A stretch of 16,842 bases of DNA from Fragilaria radians (lineage: Eukaryota; Bacillariophyta; Fragilariophyceae; Fragilariales; Fragilariaceae). The translations under genes were made by a program, and so were the position numbers. The stretch is from contig CAAAJI010000707.1 of assembly GCA_900642245.1 (NCBI GenBank), forward strand, positions 15,321-32,162, in the 5' to 3' direction. Below, piece after piece: positions 1 through 8,455 of this stretch. The notes below the pieces were generated by a model, which had not been told where the DNA came from, ran no database searches, and saw only the letters and a program-made list of their open reading frames with translations. The first letter of the stretch is position 1, and each line of letters opens with the position of its first letter.

Positions 1-395
1 TTCCACATATGCCTGGATATCAATTGTTTTGCTACTAAAGAAATCAGGTAACTTGATAGTGAAATGAGCAATCTCTTTTAAGGTAGACAAGGCATACCTT
101 CCTTTTACTTTAATATTTGTTTTTATGATTGTGTGATCAAAATGTTTTAAAGCATCTTGTTTCACAAAAATTCCGGTAATCCCAGAAAGAGTTGTGTAGG
201 GTTGATTTTGGTTTTGGTTCCGTGGACACGGACTTCAGTGTTTATTTGTTTATCCTTATTCTGGTCTTGGACAACAAACACTTCTTCAACCTGATTTACT
301 TCAGGGTTTGTATCCGATACATCATCATTTGCTTGATTGGAGATGACATTATTTTCCTCTCTTTTTTAGCATTGGAGCGAGTGTTACATGTTTGT
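1..395 (-). pseudogene. Ty3/gypsy gag-pol linker and aspartic protease remnant, copy A
   Basis: Read on the minus strand this is the same sequence as the protease at 7927-8455, which helps to identify it. Retroviral-type aspartic proteases cut the Gag-Pol polyprotein. This copy is dead: compared with copy B it lacks 16 bp at 175/176, which removes the codons of the DTGAN active-site loop and shifts the frame. The remaining parts (the segment before the loop with NKNKQIN-like residues, and the segment after it up to the window edge) are otherwise almost identical to copy B. The element continues beyond base 1. On its other side it joins copia RNase H sequence at about 392-404. Confidence 0.85.
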
Positions 396-2428
396 CGGTT
401 CAAATTCACGATATCTTTGGCGCCTTTATTGTCCACTATTACCTTCATCATTCATTCCTTTGAAATACTTTAAGGCATCTAGAGCTATCTAGCTTGTAAC
501 ACATTCCTGCATCTTGGTCCTTGCTGCAATCAATGCCCCGTTCAAAAATACAACGTACCCAGTAACGCTTCAGCAAGTTTCGCAATCCTTTGCATAATTG
601 GAATCCGATATGCCAACAATTTCAAAAACCTTGTTGTTTTCAGGATGCTCATTCCACCTACCTTTGGGCTTGATTATTACTCCTTTTTCCTTTGTATTGA
701 CGCATTATGCCATTACTCATTTCATTGCCTTTTTGTGTGCTTTTGTTGCTGTCATGAAATGTTGAGATAACTCTCTGGTAATGTTTAAAATATCCGGACG
801 AGACCATTTCAATAGTTACAACAACTTTCCAACTCCAAATCAATAACAACGCTGATCTTCCTTGTTCATCATATCCAATTGACCACCAATGGCAAATGAT
901 TTGCCTTGGGAAACAGGTGTCACCAGCTGATTGTTGTTTGGGATTTTGAATTTGTCCATGAAACTCTAAATAAAATCGGTTGTGTCATTTTCATAATTCC
1001 TTCTTTTTCATTTCTTTCCACTTTGCAAACCTACATATTTGCGTAGTTCTCCTAAATTGTTGCAATCAAATATTCATTCATCTTCTGTTTATACTCACAT
1101 ACCTGAATGGGTGCCCAACCAACAGACAAATGTCTACCCATGATATCCAAAGTACTAGTCCGTTGAATATATTCAAGAAATATAGACATGGGTCTGTAAC
1201 ACTTTTCTCATCCCATTGCCTTAAAAGCCATTAACAACTCTTTCCAAAATGCCCAAGCTGCATGCTTGAATCCGTATATGGTCCTTTCTTATTTCAAAAC
1301 CACTCCTTTCATATAAAATTTCTGAAAACCTTCAGGAACTTTCAAGTACATTTCTTCTCCATTTACAAATCTCCCTTTTAAAAATGCTCCTCTTACATTG
1401 ACAACGTGAGCCGTCCAGTTTGACATGGTGAGAAGATCCAACATTATTTTTATGGTTGTTTTGTTAGTTACCGCTACAGCAGTTGAATCACTAAGCTAAT
1501 GGATGCCATCTTCCTGCAAGTATCTCAAGCTGTAATTCTGGCTCTAAACTGTCCGTTGGCCTTCTTCTTCATTGCCCAGGTGCTGCTTAGAATCTTGACA
1601 TTTTTATCCATATTTTCTTCTTCTATAGGCACCCAAATCTTGTTTTCTACCATCCTCTCTTGTTCTTCCTCAATTGCCTTCTCCCAATATTCTTTCTCTG
1701 GTCCTTTCATCGCATTTTAAAAATTAAAAACATGTGATTCTGCAGTGTGCTTTATTCCCTCCCCAATTCCAGCGCCAATTAAAAATAATTTCATCACAAT
1801 TTGAACTTACGTTGATCGATACCCTGCCAAAACTGTCACAGAATCTGGCGTGCTTTTGAATCACTCTTCCTGATCTTGTCCTGTTGCTCTCAACCTGTTT
1901 TTCTTTGTTTCTCTGCTTATGAACTTCTTTGTCTTCAGCCCCTTCAATGTTATCATCAATCAGTTTACGGACTTCATCTTATATTCCTTGTTGACACCGT
2001 TGATCTCTTCTAAATTTTCAATTTCCGGCACTTTGAAGGGCTTATCTTTCAATTTGGGATCCAAAAAATACATCTTTCCGGTCCATACTACACCTCTACT
2101 TAGATGTACTTGCTGTGAATCAGGATCCCACATTCTGTATGTGTCACCTGCATGCAGTGCTATATCCAACTAGCATACATGTCTTACCTCTGATGTAAAT
2201 TTTTGGTGTCAAAGAATTGTGCAGTTTCACTACTCCTGCTTCACCCCTTAAATATTTAGTGAATCTGAGTAATTGCCCTTCCCAATGTTCAAATCTTGTT
2301 TTTGTTTCCTTCAACTTCAACCATAATCAGACAGTCCATCAATGTTGCAGTTTGAAAAGCCTCCCGCCAACAGAGATGCCTCATATTCTTCAGGATTTTG
2401 GCGGCTATGAATTCTGGTGGGAAACTTC
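396..2428 (-). pseudogene. Ty1/copia pol remnant (integrase C-terminus, RT, RNase H), copy A
   Basis: Minus-strand reading from 2428 down gives a decayed copia polyprotein in the normal order. The integrase tail is at about 1960-2424 (FPPEFIAA, MRHLCWREAFQTAT, KIYIRGKTCMLVGYS, YRMWDPDSQQVHLSR, VVWTGKMYFLDPK). The reverse transcriptase begins at 1710 (KEYWEKAIEEEQERM) and continues through a GAFLKGRF block near 1400 and an ERTIYGFK block near 1280. RNase H follows at 420-660 (DSNYAKD, SVTGYVVFLNGA, then VDNKGAKDIVN in another frame). It is broken by many stops and frameshifts. The RT aspartates are lost: the first reads N (1397-1399) and the VDD box reads VDI (1129-1137). Both changes are shared with copy B. 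The end of RNase H is missing, replaced by gypsy sequence. Family assignment is secure; exact borders are approximate. Confidence 0.88.
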
Positions 2429-2745
2429 AAGGTGATAAGAACTCAATTTTATTGGAAAGAAATGACAAAACCTTACCTTTGATATCAAGATTCACACAAC
2501 AAGAGGTGTTTTATTTGCTGTGAAGATTAATAAGCTTTTTGAGGTTAAAGCAATCATTGAAGAATTTCCAGAGAAAGTAAAAGAAATGTCACCAATCGAA
2601 GCACATTGACAGCTCAGTCATCTTTCAATTCAAGCAACAAAGGATGCAGCGGCATGCCTGGGATGGCATTTAAAAGGCAATTTCAAGCGATGTGAGGACT
2701 GTGCAATAGGTATGCTAACCGTGGAAGTACATGCTACCATCTATT
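2429..2745 (+). pseudogene. Copia GAG-pre-integrase fragment in inverted orientation, copy A
   Basis: On the plus strand, 2431-2745 reads as the region before a copia integrase: GDKNSI..., FDIKIHTTRGVLFAVKI (from 2478), then the HHCC zinc site of the GAG-pre-integrase domain. The zinc ligands are H at 2604-2606, H at 2619-2621, C at 2691-2693 and C at 2700-2702, with LGWHLKGNFK and CEDCAIG between or beside the last pair. A TGA at 2607-2609 sits right after the first His. In the family this domain is followed on the same strand by the integrase core; here it instead abuts, head to head, an integrase C-terminal half on the minus strand. The integrase catalytic core is absent from both pieces. 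Confidence 0.82.
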
Positions 2746-3397
2746 AACTTTGTTGCAAGTGCTTTGCAGCAACAAGATGTTAAGTAAGATGTGCGTGCTA
2801 AAGAAGGACAAAGAGCATGGAAGAAAGCATTTTGTTCTTGAAAATATATGTTTAAAACTGCTTGAATATTTACCATAGTGTGGCGATCATGAGAAGCATG
2901 AAAAAGTTGAAACCCAAACAAAGATCAATGGCTGTCCATAAATTAATGATTAGACTGAACGTCAGGCTGAACAACTAGGTCTCACACTCACATTTTGAGC
3001 CAGGAGAATTCAAGTCAAATATTTACAAATTATGAAAGAAAGACAAGACAAAATTAGAAACAAAATCTCAAGAAACTTCTGAAAACAGGAGCATTTGTTG
3101 TAGTGATTTGGCTGCTAGGTTTGGGAAACATGGATTACATGCTAACCCATTTTCTGTCACATGTGCAAAGTAGCAACTAGACTTGTAGTAGGATTTGTGT
3201 GCTAAAGAAGGACAAAGAACATGGATGAAAAGTTCTTTGTTCTTGAAAATGTATTGTTATAATTGCTGTAATATTTGTCATAATATGGCAACATTGACAA
3301 TCGAGAAAAAATAAAAACCATGTGATGATCAAAAACTGTTTACAAATGAATGGTTTAACTAAAACTCTTGTTATTTATTGCGTGAATAGTGTCCAAT
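2746..3397. repeat. Non-coding LRR 3' flank with internal duplication, copy A
   Basis: No gene is visible. The stretch holds two diverged direct copies of one block, about 2745-2905 and 3165-3320. Both contain GCTAAAGAAGGACAAAGA, then TTTTGTTCTTGAAAAT (TTCTTTGT in the second), then ATATTT and ATGGCAA-like words. The second block carries a clean stem-loop at 3212-3240 with arms ACAAAGAAC and GTTCTTTGT around an 11-base loop. The whole stretch recurs in copy B at about 10818-11470. It lies downstream of the LRR gene with respect to that gene's transcription. Confidence 0.7.
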
Positions 3398-3662
3398 GAA
3401 CAACTTCAGAAGAATTTCATATATATATACCAAGTGTCAGTACTGGCAATTGTGCTCCACTTTAAAGATACTAATAAGATTGCACAGATGATGAATATGT
3501 TACAAATCGTAGTATGAAGCAAAAATGAAATCACTCAAATCATATTATCAGGGCTACCTCATAAACTTAGTCTGTTGAATTAGGAGATGTTTCAGCAAGA
3601 TCATATCAATACTGCAATGACTCAGGCACATTTCTCCTTAGATTTATCAATGCAATGAACTA
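3398..3662 (-). repeat. Ghost of an LRR gene 3' end (flank repeat b), copy A
   Basis: This block is a diverged copy of the next block (3658-3916), which carries the true 3' end of the LRR gene. Shared words include ACTTCAGAAGAATTTC, a TA-rich run, GTTACAAATC, and at the end CACATTTCTCCTTAGATTTA compared with CACATTTCTCTTTAGATTGA. That last part corresponds to the final codons and stop of the LRR gene. It therefore looks like the 3' end of a former tandem LRR gene whose coding body is gone. Confidence 0.65.
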
Positions 3663-3885
3663 CTTCAGAAGAATTTCTTCTATATATATACAAAATGTTA
3701 ATACTGGCAACTTTGCTCCAAATTAAATATGGTAAGAAGATTGAGCAGTAGATGATGATGTTACAAATCATCCTATACAGCATAATTGAAAATACTCAGA
3801 ACTATAATATTAGAGCTACCGTATAAACCAAGATGTGTTTACTTTAAAGACATTTCATCAAGATAACATAAATACTTTGAATAAC

Positions 3886-5145
3886 TCATTCACATTTCTC
3901 TTTAGATTGACCAATGCAACAATTACACTTGATCTCACTGCAGTCAATTAAGGGTGTCAATCCAAGAGTACATAACAAAGATGGAAGTGTACCAGTCACA
4001 AGATTGTCAAACAAAGACAAGTAAGTCAACTTTGTCAAGTATCCCATAGATGATGGAACAGTTCCAGTGAATTGATTTCCTGATATAGCCAATGAAGTCA
4101 ATTTAGTGAAAGATCCAATTGAAGATGGAATTGTTCCTGTGAACTTATTGGACCAAAAATATATTAATGTTAGCTCTGTCAAGGATCCTATGGACAATGG
4201 TAGTGTGCCAGTCAGTTGATTGTTATTCAGTGCCAAATGTGTCATTTTAGTCAAGCTACCCAAGAGAGATGGAATTGTTCCTGTGAACTTATTGGACCAC
4301 AAATATAAGGATGCTAGCTCTGTCAAGGATCCTATGGACAATGGTAGTGTGCCAGTCAGTTGATTGTTATTCAGTGCCAAATGTGTCATTTTAGTCAAGC
4401 TACCCAAGAGAGATGGAATTGTTCCTGTTAGTTCATTTTTAAACAACCCCAAGTAAGCTAACTTGGTCAAAGATCCTAGTGACAATGGAACTGTTCCAGA
4501 TAACTTGTTGGATGACAAAGACAAGGTTGTCAACTCGGTCAGTGATCCCAAGAATGAAGGGATTGTGCCAGTCAATCGACAATTGTACAAAGTCAACGAT
4601 ATCAATTTAGTTAACAATCTCATAGACGATGGAATTGTGGTAATCAAGAAGTTGTTAGCCATAAATAGCCTTGTTAACTGAGTCAAAAGTCCCAATTCCA
4701 AAGGGATTGTTCCAGTTAATTTATTATTTGCAAATGACAAGTACTTCAACTTTGACAATGATTTCAGTGACGATGGAATCTTTCCTTTCAATTCATTTGA
4801 AGCCAAGTCTAAATATGTCAATTTTGTTAAAAAGCCAATGGTTGAAGGCACATTTCCTTTTGCATTCTTAATCGATAAAAATTTTAAGTTTGTTAGGACC
4901 CCAATTTGGGTTGGAATTGTTTTGTTGGCAGCATCAACTGTGACTTGAAAGGAATTCAAACATTCAACATAGGTTTTAGCTTTTACAAACTTGCAGGCAA
5001 CATTTGCTTGATCTTTTGCAGAACTTGGCTTTCGAGTTGGCCTGATAGCTTGTAGGTCACGATCATCTCGATTCTTGTTATCTATTTCACCATTTCCAAG
5101 GGACGCGACACAGAGAAGAATCAGGAGCAAAAACATAGATCTCAT
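3886..5145 (-). CDS. Secreted plant-type leucine-rich repeat protein, 13 repeats
   Basis: 419 residues from ATG 5143-5145 to TGA 3886-3888, no introns needed. Residues 1-19 form a signal peptide (MRSMF, a Leu-rich core, then SLGNG), so the product is probably secreted. A short polar linker (20-50) precedes a cap with Cys51 and Cys62. From residue 84 there are 13 repeats, the first of 22 residues and the rest of 24, with the pattern LTxLxxLxLxxNxLTGTIPSxLGS, the plant extracellular LRR type. The tail (394-419) is a Cys-rich cap, DCSEIKCNCC...KC. There is no transmembrane segment, kinase or NB-ARC domain, so it is not a complete receptor; a soluble or wall-bound binding, adhesion or inhibitor role is possible but unproven. 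Repeats 8-9 and 10-11 are near-copies. The start and leader match copy B, which supports the start choice. Confidence 0.93.
   Translation of the reverse strand: MRSMFLLLILLCVASLGNGEIDNKNRDDRDLQAIRPTRKPSSAKDQANVACKFVKAKTYVECLNSFQVTVDAANKTIPTQIGVLTNLKFLSIKNAKGNVPSTIGFLTKLTYLDLASNELKGKIPSSLKSLSKLKYLSFANNKLTGTIPLELGLLTQLTRLFMANNFLITTIPSSMRLLTKLISLTLYNCRLTGTIPSFLGSLTELTTLSLSSNKLSGTVPLSLGSLTKLAYLGLFKNELTGTIPSLLGSLTKMTHLALNNNQLTGTLPLSIGSLTELASLYLWSNKFTGTIPSLLGSLTKMTHLALNNNQLTGTLPLSIGSLTELTLIYFWSNKFTGTIPSSIGSFTKLTSLAISGNQFTGTVPSSMGYLTKLTYLSLFDNLVTGTLPSLLCTLGLTPLIDCSEIKCNCCIGQSKEKCE
4111..4398 (-). repeat. Two tandem 144-bp units inside the LRR gene, copy A
   Basis: Bases 4255-4398 (LRR repeats 8-9) and 4111-4254 (repeats 10-11) are nearly identical 144-bp units, each coding for two 24-residue repeats. 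The first repeat of each unit (LTKMTHLALNNNQLTGTLPL) is the same in both. The second differs mainly at the exposed strand: LASLYLWSN against LTLIYFWSN. This two-repeat unit is the one further multiplied in copy B. Confidence 0.9.
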
Positions 5146-5460
5146 GATTTTGGAAAAGAAACTGAAAGCAATGTGTTAACAATCTCAAAAGGATTTTATG
5201 TGTTCGAACTTCGATTGAGATCTTCATTTCGAGACGCTTTGAGTCGTTTTTTTGTTTCTTTCGAGTCTTGAAAAGGGTTTTATTCGCTCAACTTCAAAAT
5301 TTCAGATTTCCCACCCCACCCTTTTCCGTTGGAGGGAAGGGGGATCTTGGAAAAATAGACTCGAAAAGTCAACCTAAGTCACGTTAGTCATTGGAAAAGT
5401 AAAATAAGAACCGCCGTTAATTATGCTTACTAATACATATATGTCATTTCAATAGTCGAT
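5146..5460 (-). promoter_or_regulatory. LRR gene 5' leader and putative promoter, copy A
   Basis: The region upstream of the LRR start is retained in both copies, with several small indels. Read toward the gene it has a CCAAT box (5390-5394) followed by three TGAC words at 5387-5390, 5378-5381 and 5368-5371, spaced 9 and 10 bp; the last is in a GTTGACTTTT context like a W-box. This 27-base core is identical in copy B (15479-15505). Copy B has a TATTTAAA-like box (15461-15469) where copy A has been altered. The transcription start is not visible from sequence. Confidence 0.5.
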
Positions 5461-5693
5461 GAAAACCACTTACATCAGCCAATCATTTTTACTCCACCGT
5501 CAGACGCAATCAAAGGAGGAAGAAAATTGGCAGGATTTATCAATGATGAAGTAATTGTATGCCAAATTTGTGTATAGTGTTGAAGTAAAAGATTATATTT
5601 TCATTGCCAGTTGTTACGAAAAGAATGCTAATTTTGTTAATGTTACTCGAGTTGCATAGACAATTTCAAGCTTGTTGCCACAGCAGCTTTTAT
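5461..5693. other. Intergenic spacer between LRR gene and second gene, copy A
   Basis: No coding sequence is supported here. It is AT-rich and collinear with 15560-15788 apart from short indels (for example, AGGAGGAAGAAAATTGGCAG at 5514-5533 is absent from copy B). It contains the distal part of the LRR upstream region and the 3' end region of the second gene, which is transcribed in the same direction. Confidence 0.5.
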
Positions 5694-6466
5694 TCAAGCA
5701 TCATCATGCATTCTGTGAGATAAGTTGTTAGATGAACAACGAATATAGTTCGGAATTTCCAGCCGATTAGATGTCTGCAATTTACTAGTTGTAGGCATCC
5801 TTGTCCTATCTAGAGCTAAACGTTCCACTTTATAACGTTGCGGTTTGATATCATCGCATCTCTTGGCGTTTCCTTCATTCCTACTTTTCGTTCTTGGTGT
5901 TGTTGTTGTTTTGGGTGGAATGCTGCATGTACTTCCCTTCCAGTTTGGAATATCAGTATGATTATGAAGAACAAGACATTGCTGTTCTATGAACATTTGG
6001 ATTTCTCATTTCTTTCTCTGCGAGTCGCACTCTTTGATCATGAATAGCTTGTGAAGAGATAGTCATCTTGGGAGTCAATGAGGATTTTGCTGATGCGGTA
6101 GGAGTAGTATATTTTTGTTCGGTTAGATTGTATCGAGGTTGCGATAAGGAACGTGGTTTCATCAGAATTGGATTATCTTGGTTCAGGGGAAATTTTGTAT
6201 TCTGGAATGCTTCAATACTCAAGGAACGATTATGACGTTTGCTTTGACAATGACGATGCGGAATTTCTGGAAACGAATCCATAGGAATATTCACATCAAT
6301 GTTGGCTCGCGGCATGGGTGGATTTCGAATACCCTGACTTTGGCTAAATTGACGATTTGATGACGCCTGTTCTGATTTCTTTCGAGTCCCTTCACTTTGA
6401 GGTTGACTGGATCCAGAAATGTGATACTTCGCAACTAAATTTTTTTTGAAAAATGCCATCGCCAAA
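5694..6466 (-). pseudogene. Truncated and frameshifted copy of the basic disordered-protein gene
   Basis: This is the copy A counterpart of the open frame at 15789-16842. The N-terminal part (NLVAKYHISGSSQPQSEGTR onward) runs from about 6450 to a stop at 5962-5964, after HRTAMSCSS. A 5-bp loss near 5973, compared with 16065-16070, shifts the frame, and the rest (HTDIPNWKGSTCS to the end SHRMHDDA) continues in another frame to 5694. At its 5' end homology with copy B stops at 6466, so the start of the gene is missing; an ATG at 6457-6459 happens to be available but has no counterpart in copy B. Several missense differences from copy B suggest relaxed constraint. It may still yield a short chimeric product, but decay is more likely. 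Confidence 0.75.
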
Positions 6467-6762
6467 TTAGTTGTTAATTGTTCCCTTGTTCTTTGATATG
6501 AAATTGTTTAGCCTCTCAAAAGTCAGCATAATGACATTAAGTCATAGGGTGACTGTCTGTCCGAAGGAAGTAAAATACAAACATCAGTTATGGCCCTGAT
6601 CAGGACAATGAATTAAAATTGAATAACTTGCCCCTTTCTTCAATGCATTACAGATCAAACGCGGGCATACCTCCGGGTTATCACTTCACAGCTGACGTCA
6701 CGTCACTAGGCTCTAAGCACCACTCATCTCATTAATCTACTAAGCTGCCTTATTGATTAACT
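6467..6762. other. Non-coding stretch at the duplication junction
   Basis: No gene is supported. It starts where homology to the second gene ends and runs to the decayed gypsy RT. It carries a perfect TGACGTCA (6693-6700), extended to TGACGTCACGTCA, and a 10-bp palindrome CCTGATCAGG at 6595-6604. It could be the remains of a gypsy LTR or of pol sequence beyond recognition; neither could be shown. The matching segment of copy A would lie left of the window. Confidence 0.45.
6693..6705. promoter_or_regulatory. CRE-like bZIP site TGACGTCACGTCA
   Basis: A perfect 8-bp CRE palindrome followed by a second half-site. TGACGT-type elements are known cAMP/CO2-responsive and stress-responsive sites in diatoms and occur in some diatom retrotransposon LTRs. 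Here it lies in non-coding DNA beside gypsy remains. A chance match is possible. Confidence 0.35.
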
Positions 6763-7926
6763 TCATACGTAGTGACAATCAGGATATTTAAGTATAACCT
6801 TATGTGCAATGGTATTGCGAATATCCCGAAAAGCTTGAATTTGCGTAGGACCCCAGACCCATTTAGCCTTGTTGCTGGTAATAGCAACAAGAGGAGAAAT
6901 GATATGTGACTGGTGATACCACAGTTGCCGGTAAAAGTTAACAAAGCCCAAGAAACTGCGGAGTTGACGTTTGTTTTGTGGTTCAGCTAAAGCCAAAATT
7001 GAGTTTTTTTGTTAGGTTGTGGCTTGATACCTTTTGAAGACAAGGTGTAACCAAGGTAGTCAACCTCATTGGTAGCCAGGAAGGTATCCTCAACATGTAT
7101 GTGGAGGATTTGTGTCTGGATGCGTTGAAGAACAGAGGCTAGACACTTGACATGATGGGAAAAGTAGATTTTGTAAAAAGTATGATGTTATCAATATAAA
7201 CATAACATCCTCAAAATCATAGAAAATTTTGGTCATATGACCTTGAAATACGTCAGACAAAGGCATACATCCTTGTGGGAGGCAATTGCAGACATAGCTT
7301 CTCCATGGACAAATAATGCTGCATGGAAGCTTGGATTCATTGTCAAGCTCAAAGTGGTAATAACCACGATTGAGGTCAAGACAGGTAGCGTAGGTAAACC
7401 CCTGTACTTTCCAGAGTACTTCATCAATAAAGGGTAGATGAACTGGCTTTTGTACTAGATTCCTATTAAGTTGTCATAGGTCTGTAAGGAAACAAACACC
7501 TCCATTCTTTCTTGAACAGAATAGACATGGAGCACCCCATTCAGAGTAGACATCTTTTTGAAGAACTCCAAATTTACATAATTCTTCAACTTCTTGCTTT
7601 GCAATGGTTGTAATATAATGAGGGATTTTGTAGGCTCTGGCTCAGTATGGTTTAGCACCGCGTTTCAATTCTAAGTGTACCTTCACATTTGGGATCTTTC
7701 CAAGAGTTCCATGAAAAAGAGATACATATTTTGAGGATAAATCCAACATTTCATCTTGTTGTTGTTTGGTTAAATGTGTACATTTCAGTACCTTTGACTG
7801 GTAGTTGTGATTGTGATATATGTTGGATGTAATGCTGCAAACTATATGTTGCAGTGCTTTCTGTAGAAGCATTGTGTCAGTTTGAGTAACTGCAGTGAGC
7901 TCTTCTGGCATAATGGTCCCAGTCTG
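6763..7926 (-). pseudogene. Ty3/gypsy reverse transcriptase remnant
   Basis: Minus-strand reading continues from the protease at 7927. Residues from 7911 (MPEELTAVTQTD, LFHGTLGKIPNVKVHLELK) form the linker before RT. The palm follows: LTDL-QLNRNLVQKPVHLP near 7430-7480 with TGA at 7474-7476, then YATCLDLNRGYYHFELD near 7340-7400, which keeps the first catalytic Asp. The YIDD box reads YIDN (7187-7198) in a shifted frame. The connection part ends with ALAEPQNKRQLRSFLGFVNFYRQLW and HKVILKYPDCHYV at 6763. RNase H and integrase are absent. There are several frameshifts. It is a gypsy element by the LRSFLGFVNFYRQ signature. Confidence 0.88.
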
Positions 7927-8455
7927 TCACATGGGAATGGAGACCTCATCCCAAGTGACAATTTGTTGCTGAAAGTCAAAGATTAGTCCAAGTTGCTGGA
8001 TAAATTTGACACCAAAGACAAAGTCATGCCGCCCAACAACTTCATCTTCCACATATGCCTGGATATCAATTGTTTTGCTACTAAAGAAATCAGGTAACTT
8101 GATAGTGAAATGAGCAATCTCTTTTAAGGTGGACAAGGCATACCTTCCTTTTACTTTAATATTTGTTTTTATGATTGTGTGATCAAAATGTTTTAAAGCA
8201 TCTTGTTTCACAAAAATTCCGTTAGCCCCAGTATCGAGTAATCCCAGAAAGAGTTGTGTAGGGTTGATTTTGGTTTTGGTTCCTTGTACACGGACTTCAG
8301 TGTTTATTTGTTTATTCTTATTCTGGTCTTGGACAACAAACACTTCTTCAACCTGATTTACTTCAGGGTTTGTATCTTATACATCATCATTTGCTTGATT
8401 GGAGATAACATTATTTTCCTCTCTTTTTTTAGCATTGGAGCGAATGTTACATGTT
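7927..8455 (-). pseudogene. Ty3/gypsy gag end and aspartic protease, copy B
   Basis: The protease frame at 7927-8343 is still open: NPTQLFLGLL, then the active-site DTGAN at 8221-8235, then KQDALKHFDHTII, GRHDFVFGVKFIQQLGLIFDF. Retropepsins act as dimers, each giving one DTG, to process Gag-Pol. Further up, on the same frame with one stop, NIRSNAKKREENN (near 8400-8450) resembles the Gag end NTRSNTNKNCEENN in the gag fragment at 12285, so this is the Gag-protease junction of the same family. The apparent start at 8343 is a GTG inside the polyprotein, not a true start. Beyond 8455 the sequence switches to copia. Confidence 0.87.

Larger units (their letters stand above)
1..6466. repeat. Tandem segmental duplication, unit copy A
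   Basis: Aligned end to end with 8047-16562 (offset 8046 at the left, 10096 at the right). Nearly all of the offset growth comes from three events: a 16-bp loss in the protease of A, the ~1.6-kb insertion in B, and 432 bp of extra LRR repeats in B. The copies otherwise differ by scattered substitutions and short indels. The left end is outside the window. Confidence 0.93.

Noticed and set aside
192..473. Plus-strand open frame over the gypsy-copia seam (also 8254-8526)
   Set aside because: Antisense to protease and RNase H sequence; hydrophobic translation is what the reverse strand of such DNA gives.
1499..1720. Plus-strand frame with membrane-like translation (also 9567-9788)
   Set aside because: Exactly antisense to the Glu/Lys-rich start of the copia RT.
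4111..4398. CRISPR array or minisatellite
   Set aside because: The regular 72/144-bp period codes for 24-residue LRRs in one open frame.
3886..5145. Receptor kinase or NB-LRR immune receptor
   Set aside because: No membrane segment, kinase or NB-ARC domain in or next to the gene; only signal peptide, LRRs and Cys caps.
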